Shown: positions 38,402 to 47,400 of the stretch, piece by piece | Layout: each line of letters begins with the position of its first letter | How positions within the stretch are numbered: position 1 is the first letter of the stretch | NCBI GenBank assembly: GCA_022113835.1 | Contig: JAILWY010000018.1 | Location: forward strand, 16,329,501-16,393,500 | Source of the DNA: Atopsyche davidsoni | Taxonomy: Eukaryota > Arthropoda > Insecta > Trichoptera > Hydrobiosidae | Direction: 5' to 3' | Length of the DNA: 64,000 nt | Program-made: the position numbers and the translations under genes | Notes under the pieces: generated by a model | The model's input: the letters and a program-made list of their open reading frames with translations, nothing else | What the model was told of the DNA's origin: nothing | Database searches by the model: none

Positions 38402-41400
38402 TAATTAATTATTATTTTTTTGCAACCATGACATGCTCTTTCTGTCGAGACCTTTTCGATCCTTAATATTTCCTTGCATTATTAACAATAGAGTTTTTAA
38501 AGACGTGTCTGAAATATACAGGTTTAAATATATATATTTTTTTAAATTTACATAATTAACAAATCATAGAATACTGGGTTAATCTTATATATATTTAACA
38601 TTTAATAGATATATTTTCGACGCCGGCTTATCATTATTGACCAATGGAGTGTGATGCAGTTGAAAAATGAAGAAGCGAAAAGGGACGAAATATTGTAATC
38701 TGCGCATTTTTCTCCTTGAGAATAAATTAACAAATTGTATTATCTTCATTTTCAGTTTGTATCAACGACATGCATAAGGTTAAACATGATTATTGAAAGA
38801 AAGTACACACGATATTAGTAATTTTTACCTTCCCAGTACAACCGGAGTGCATGTAAATATGTATGGGCAGTGCAGTACAATACAGGTGCCCGAGAGTTAT
38901 TTAGTATTACAAATTAATTTTAATTTTAATTTATTTACTGCTGTGAATTTAAAACCACATAAATAATAAATTTATTTTTCAACACTTTTGACTTTTAACA
39001 GTTTTGAATTTCTGTGGGATTTTATAGACGGCATAGAGATATTTAAAACAAATTATATTATTCATGATACTATTTTTATTTCGTGTTATAAAAAAATCCA
39101 CATATATTTGTAGCAATAATACTTTGTGTCCACTGATATAAAATCAATACCTTGTACACAGGCACGCGTTGAATAACAATAGTGAAGACAATAACAATTT
39201 TATCCATTTATTTTTATGATAGTATCAAGCTAACATTATTTCAACTCTCAAATAAAACCTAGATTTTTGCGAGCTTTGAATGTTTGTTCTGCGGAATATA
39301 TATATTAAATTCATTCAATATTTCAATGTAGTTATTATAAAAGTTAACGGATCCTCCGCGTCTCTAGAATTTCAACAAGTCATGTGTTTCCTGTTTAATG
39401 ATTTAATAATATAAAGGATTCCGTTCTTAAACATTCTACGAATGTTAAGTTCTCGTATAATGTTTGAAGCTTAAATCAATTTCAATGAAAACCTTTGCAA
39501 GAGATCAATTATGTATTCATAGACGACTCCCACGGCAGATAACGCCCGCGGATTATTCGAGTGACTTCAGGCGCTCCCAAAAATTCCACAGGCTTCTTTG
39601 TAATTTCTGCTTTGACAATGTACGACAGAGGAATTTAAATCGACCCCCGGCTGGCGTATCCAGAATTATATATTCCACTTTTTGGTAAACAATAAAACAA
39701 TGTCAATCTTCCCAAAAAAATACCTCGCAGTGTTTTCATACTTATAAAAATGGGAATGTATCCGTTTCATCTTAAGGGTCTAGGTCCCATAATCGAATTT
39801 TTTTGATCATTTTCTAGTCCGTTTTGCGAAAATCAACTGAACCGATAAAAAAAAATTAAATGCAAAAAGTTTGATACATCCTTTCTACCGAACAGAATAT
39901 ATTTTTATATCTTATAAATTTACTATTAATATGATAAATATGTGTTTTTCCGATTAAAGTGTAGGAATTTGGAGATTCGACATGTCCCCTTTTCAAGAGT
40001 CCTAAAAATTTGAAAGTATTTTTTTTAATTGGAATTAAAAGGTTAAATATAAACCCGGTGCCATATATTATTTTTAAAGTCGTCATTTTATCCAATTTTT
40101 TAACACCTTCAAGATTTTATTTTACCCTAAAAATGGACGTTAATTAAATAATAAAAAATGGATAAATATTATTTATAGTTTTTTCAATATTCTGTAAAAA
40201 AATCAACTTTCGACATAGAAAAATAAAGTGACAATTAAATTAATTAAATGACACGATTCCGGTTGGACACCAGAGGCAATTAAAAGGCTGGAAGCAACTG
40301 CCTTAAGAAAATATAAAATATTTTAATATTTTTCACGAGTGTCTTTCTTCTTGATATCCTTTACAAATTATTGGCGTCACACGGATAAATCGCATATAAG
40401 GGCATTCATAACAAATCTCCGTGTTTTTGTAGACCTCGCTTGGCACGGGTGCCCCGCCGTCGCCGCTGTCGTCATCCCCAGGACGCCAGTAAAGCTCCAG
40501 GCAGGTACTGTATTGATTAATCCGTTATCGAAAGCAACACTAGAACGGGTCGTGTATTGTATTGCCATACTCACAATCGAGGTTGATATCGCACAAGTTT
40601 CCCTAAAAAATGAAATGTCTGAGTGAATCTCGGATTACGCCGAGCAACACAAATGTGGGAAACAACGCCCGGCGGATATGTGTCGCGTTCCCATGGCGGC
40701 TCAGCGTCGAGTGTATTGACAATGAGATGATTTTGAAAAGTTTTTGTGGGGTCGGCAGCCGGAGAGGAGACGGGGGCGCTTGCTTCCCACGAGCCCCGGG
40801 GTGCGCCCCAGATGTACTCCTTTGATGAACGAGACGTACATAAATCACAAAGAGATATTCACTGGAAACATTAAAGTAATTTACCTACGTGTTGTTATAG
40901 TATTTACTTCCAAGCTAAAACTGTATACACAATTTTGAGGGAAATCAGGCATTTTGTTTACATCAACACAACAAAACTTCAATTAAAATATTGCATGAAT
41001 TATTTCTGACTGTATGAAAAGCGCGCCGTGGCCTGCGCCGCTACTGGCGTGGTTGTATTTCTTTGGTAAATACTTTGTCGTTGTATTTGTCTTGCGAGTA
41101 TATGTAAAGCATTATTTCTCTGTTCGCTCCATTTGATGCGAATGTGGTCGGTGGCAGCGGGTCCCGTCGAGATGAGGCGCTCGAGCACCGCGCCAGGCGA
41201 CCCCTTTCATCCCTCGTCTCGGCCACTCCTCGCATCCCTCGCGCCGGTGGCTTCCTCCCCGCGGCCTTGGCCAGCCCTCGGTTCTCACGCTCCTCTCTAG
41301 TGTTCTGATCTGTCGAATGTTCTCAACAATCACACAATAATGGGGCTTCGGTTTGTCTTTAACCGCAGGAGTACACGTGAACTCGTTATGTAACAGGTAA

Positions 41401-44400
41401 ACGGACAAAATAATGTATACTTTTCCATTTCGTGTCGCATGAAAAGTAGTGAGTGTCCGTAGCGTTAATTTTTTAAAAAAATAATTATATTTATAAATAA
41501 GCAGACGAGTGTGTTGTTAAGGTATTTCTTTTCGTTTGCTAATATATTACATGTCTAGGTATTTTTTTAATAAGATATTTCTAGTTTTATGGAGTTGCTT
41601 TGTGAACGTCTTTTGCTACAATAGTCAGATGACAAATTACTTTCCCATTCAGTTCCAACGTGATTTATCACGGTTTAAGGAATTTTGCGAATTAATACTA
41701 AAAGTGATCTTCATATAGTTTTTGCGAGTGTTCCATTAGGGCAGTGCTTCTCAAAGTGGTCCCTACGGACCCCAGGGGGTCCTTAGAAAATTAAAATCGA
41801 TTTAGGGGTCCCCGAACAACGTCAGGGGGTCCGCGCAAAATGTGACATATTTTTATTAATATGGAAGTTAAAATAAATAACAATGAATACATTATTAGCG
41901 ATTTTTACGTCCTAAGTAAAATATAAATATAGACAGGTGCATAAAATAAAAGTAATAACAGGCATCGCAGTGAGTCAGGTAGGTTAATACGTAATAGAGT
42001 CGATACTTGCACCAACTAGTCTATAATATGAATTTATGTAGTTTTTCACCCAGGGTCCGTAGGCAAGTTTTTACTATGAAAGGGGGTCCGTAGGCAAGTT
42101 TTGACTATGAAAAGGGGTCCGTGGGCCAAAAGAGTTTGAGACCCACTGCATTAGGACAATGCGGCAGACAGGAAAGAAGCACGAACTTAACAATTTTCGC
42201 AGTCGCCCTCCGAGATCGAGTACGTTTTATTTTAATTGATGGGGACATATTGTCTCAGTGCCAACCGGAGCGATAAATAATTACAAATGTAAATCTATGA
42301 AAGGGGGTCCGTAGGCAAGTTTTTACTATGAAAAGGGGTCCGTGGGCCAAAAGAGTTTGAGACCCACTGCATTCGGATAATGCGACAGACAGGAAAGAAG
42401 CACGAACTTAACAATTTTCGCAGTCGCTCTCCGATCGAGTACGCTTTATTTTAATTGATGGGGACATATTGTCTCAGTGCCAACCGGAGCGATAAATAAT
42501 TACAAATGTAAATATGAGCATTCGCTTTCATAAATCATAGTGACACCGTGAGTCATGGCGGTCACGTGCCGCGAGCAGGCCGCGGAGGTGCGCTCGCGGC
42601 GCGTGGGAACCGCACCGACCCGGAGCCGGTGGGCCGGTTAAGTGACGGCTTCCTTCAGCCGCCGGCCGGTGATTCACTCGCCGGAATAAAATGCGCCTGC
42701 TTAAAAGCTCCTGCGACCTCTAAATTAGCCAAAAATAATTCGTACATTGTCCTGGCTGTGGGCACGGCAATTAACCATCGCTGGGAAAGCCGGCAGTTCA
42801 ATTAGTATAGGTACGATGATATCACGCGTGATATCCATCAAAAAAATATATATTCCGCAATCGTTAGAGCATTTTATAACATGTTAGCAAAAAAGTATAA
42901 TCATCTTGATTTTATTTAATATTAGAATATTTCCGCTCTGTTAGGAAAATTATGCGAATACTGTGTTTTTTTTTTCTGCAGAGATAACGATTCTTTGCCT
43001 ACAATTAGAGCTGCTGAGGCGGTAGGAGTCGAAAAGGTAAAATGGCGAGTCAGAGGCATTTTGCGATGCTGGATAAAATTGGAGAGCATATTAAGAATAC
43101 TGACTCCTTGGTCCCTAAAATAAATTTTTATAGCTATCTGATAAATCTGAATGACTTTGAAAATTTTTAATCATAAAAAAATTAATGAAAAAACCAATCT
43201 GTGATTTTTGAATTGTTATTATTATTTGTCGCAAAAGGTTTTGGTTTGCCTTGGAACTTTATTTTAATTTATATGAAGAAATGAGACTCAATTTATATTT
43301 CGTTGCTGGTAATATTTATAACAAACACGGGTGTCTCGGCGAAGGGGACTTTCATGGAATGAGTACAGGTATTTATAAGGTAAGCGAAATTGAATTACAT
43401 CATTTTGTACAAAGGGAAGAATTTCTTTTATGAAACACTTAAACACACATTGTTGTTATAACAGAATGTATTTGATCAAGACCTTTTTAATCTATTAAGC
43501 TCTACCGAGAGAAATAATAAACAAATATTAGCTTATTATTTCATTTGAAAAATTAATTTTCTCGGTAACGTGTATACAATAATACACTCAGAATGTCACG
43601 TACCAAATAAAAAAAAAAACAATTTTTGAATTATTTGAGTTCCTTTGAAAAATTTACAAACAATCAACGAAATATAATTGATTAGAATTTAATTTTATAT
43701 GGAAATAAAAAAAAATTCAATTATATTCATTTACGCAGCATAAATGTTTTAAACTGAACAATCGCAATCACATGCATCATTGTGTTTTTCATTAATTGTT
43801 ATTAGCTAAATTAATACAATAAAGTGTCCTTGATCAGTGGCTATTGTCGAGTACCCGATGTACCTAATATTGAATCAAATACTTTCCGATCTGATTACTG
43901 TGGTACGGACGGGTTTTCATTATTATTACAAATAATCTAACAATATATATATGTAGTAAACCTTTTTTTCCGTTATTTTCAGTCTTAGCTTTTGTGTTTT
44001 CTTTGTGGTGCTGATGGACCACGAAACATGATCAAAATAAAGCATTCTAATCGACGAAAACAATAGATTAAGTACGTCACACTTGTCGTTAAATACATTA
44101 AGTTGGTGTAATGAATGTTTCATTTAAATAATATATGGGTAAGCTATCAAATAGTCAACGGTTATTAAACTATTGATGGGTTAGAAAATGAAAGGCAACG
44201 GACAATCAAATAATAAAAATTGATTGGCAGGTTTTTACACCAAAGATACCTGCCATGTGTTAGGGACAATATACTTTGTCAGTTAAAGACTAGACCTATC
44301 TAATCAAGAACTTCGCTTGTACCAAAACCGGTAAAGAGATACCTGAGTAAGTTACCTGGATTCATTGAGACTGAAATTGTATAAAAAATATACAATTGAA

Positions 44401-47400
44401 TCGTCTACTTTTCAGAAAGTAAGTAGAAATAACATAAATAATATAAACCAAATTCTATATGTATTATAGTGTCGTTTTTAAGAAATAAATAATAATAAAT
44501 TATTTTTCCTTTGCTTGTTTTAAGATTAATCGTTTTGTGCAAAAATAAAGTATATTTAATGCCGGGAAACTTATGTATTGCGGGTCGGGAGAACGGGCGG
44601 TGCAGCCGGGCGACAGTTTTTAATTAATTAAGGGTTGTCAGTGCTCAACACCCCCACTTGTGTCAGAGATAATGCAAACAACGCAGAACTAAAAAAATAT
44701 TCCGAGACTTTATAAAATTAAAAACTATTTTGAAATGAAGATAGTATTTCTATAATTTTTATTTGCGAATGCTTTTGCCTTTTTAAGGGTTTCATCAGAC
44801 AGGTGTTTAGCGCTCACAAATAAAAACTATCTTAGCTTCCTAGCCATTTGAGTATTCAAAATAAATCTGTTTGTAGTAGAAAGCAATTCTAATTACTAAA
44901 TTATAAACATATTCCTTTTAGTGATTTTGGTTTATTAAGAAGACTGGTAATATCAAAAGTCGTACCACATGTTCCTGGACTCTATTTATTTGAAAGCATA
45001 AGTCTCACGCGTGTCTGACTTCAGTAGTAGCTTAGTTATTAATTTCTTGATAAATTTATGAAATCATTTAAATGTCGCAGTGTAATTCAGCGAAAAAATA
45101 ATCAACTCCTGCGCGTGTAGACCGATTCGCGGATTCTCGGCCGCGCGGAGCGAGCGCGCCACTCCGCGGCGGTCAAGTTGCCGGCTCGTAAAATTAATTA
45201 GCGGCAGGCTGCGTTTTTTTTTGTTTGGCTCATTTGAATGTTCGGAGCGGATGTGGAGACGAGAGGATGTTGTAAATACTGATGCCGCGCGGGCGAGGTT
45301 CCCGGGGTCCCCCGGGGTTTGTTGACTCGCAGCCTTGCATGCGCCGGCAGACTCGCACAGATCTCACTTGCTCCGAGATACTTGCACACAGATATTGGAG
45401 TATCGAAAACGATTTTACCGTTGTTGGTTATTAACATTGGACGACAAACCCACATTCTCAGTTATCTACGCTTCGCGTATTATCTCCGTGTCTGCAGTGG
45501 GTCTCCGAGTCTTGCGCCGCAGTTTTGCACTCGAAGGACTGCGTATATTATTAATTATATGATTAGGCACATTAGTTCATACATAGAAGATGATTTTGAT
45601 TTGAACCCACACCCCCTGGTTTACATGGCCGATGTACTAACCCTTGTACTAACGAATCACTTCCGTTTATCGAGTTAACAATCATACTCTACATATGAAC
45701 CAATGTGCCCAGGCCAAACCAATATTTGGTTATTTGCAAGCACTGGACTTTTCGACTTAATCTTTGACAATCACTAAATATTGGTTTGGCCTGGGCACAT
45801 TGGTTCATATGTAGAGTATGATTGTTAAAAATTCTCGATAAACGGAAGTGATTCGTTAGTACAAGGGTTAGTACACCGGCCATGTAAGCTAGGGGGGTGT
45901 GGGTTCAAATCCCACACAAATCACGATGATATTTTTCTGAGAGTTTCTTTAAATCATCTTCTATGTGTGAACTAATGTGCCTAATCATATTAGTAATAAT
46001 AAATACGCATCTGATTGACGTTAAATCAAAAAATAGACGACTGCGTATATCTCGAGACTCTATTTTATGATTAATCAAATTAATCTTAAAATATTTATTA
46101 TTAGTTTCAAGTTAGTACGAACAGTACGCTTTCGAAATAGACGCCTCGTTGATATGATGTTAAATAAATAATTAAATCATACAAAACATCCTTTTAAATA
46201 TTACTTTGAATCTTATTAGCTTAGAGCTAATATCCGGTCTGCTGTAGAAACGCTTTTAAGATTTATGCTAAGTGAGGAAGTTTTTGTATAGTCGGTTGTG
46301 CTGGGTGCATTTTTTGTTGGGCCCGTCTAGTTTCCGTCGATGCTTAACCTGTATGCCGAGCCGTCGACTGTTTTTTTTAACTTCAGCCATCCAGACGGCG
46401 CAGTATCAACCGAAAAACAAGTGATGGACCGTGAAATCGACAAATTCCAATTCAACATTCGGATGGCTCAATAGCCGGATGAGAATTGAGATAATAAATC
46501 TTGGCTACATCAAAATAATGTTTTGAGTGTGTGCGTTTATTCAATTATTGCAAGCAACAGCGTTATTTTAATATATAAACATGATACACATATACACATT
46601 GAAAAAAAATACCTGTGAACGGTAATTATTAAAATAATTTAGAATCATATGTTTTTCTAAGAGAATATAGCGAATTTCATTAAAATACTGTTTTAAAAAG
46701 CTAATCTCTGATGAGTTTTTCAATATCTCATGCGCAAGTTCACAAAATCAACGTCCATTTGGATTCTTCCAAGAACTTTAATTAAAATGGAACAAAGGTT
46801 CTCTCGATCCTTTTGTAGTGTATGAGATAGTGCAAGCGAAGCATTACGATTTTAATTTCTCATTTACGATGGGCTCGATCGATTGCGCAATCGAGAAATC
46901 GATTATTTTTTATCAGCTACATCTTTTGGCCGAATACACATCATACATAAGATATTTTGTTAAATTCACTGATGTATAAAATGATGTTTACTGGAGTTTT
47001 CGTGGGAGGACAAATTTCACAGAAGGAAACCCAAAATAAATACTGATCGCAGTAAAAAGTTAAATTTAAATAGTTTAAAAGAAATCCCAGAGTTAAAATT
47101 TTGGTACGTAATTAATATTGAAGTAATCTCATCTAATCGTATATAAAAAAATTCCAGACCACAATAAGCTACGTTATGCCAAAATTACCAATGAAAATAA
47201 TAGACATAGATTCAATATAAAGTGATAAAGTATTCGGTGAATCGATTGTTTTTGTGATTTTTTTTGATTGAGTCGATTATTTAAATGAATGATCGAGCCC
47301 ATCACTATTTTACAAAGAGTGTCGAGGTACACGAGGCTTTGTAAGCTCTCAGCTCTCGCGGTGCTGTGGTCGGTGCTTTAAGGTTTCATAAAACTGGGTA

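Noticed and set aside
40377..40574. An extra copper monooxygenase exon in the GC-rich block at 40.4-40.5 kb
   Set aside because: Exons 1 and 2 join at phase 0 and the DOMON sequence is continuous without it. No frame there matches the family.
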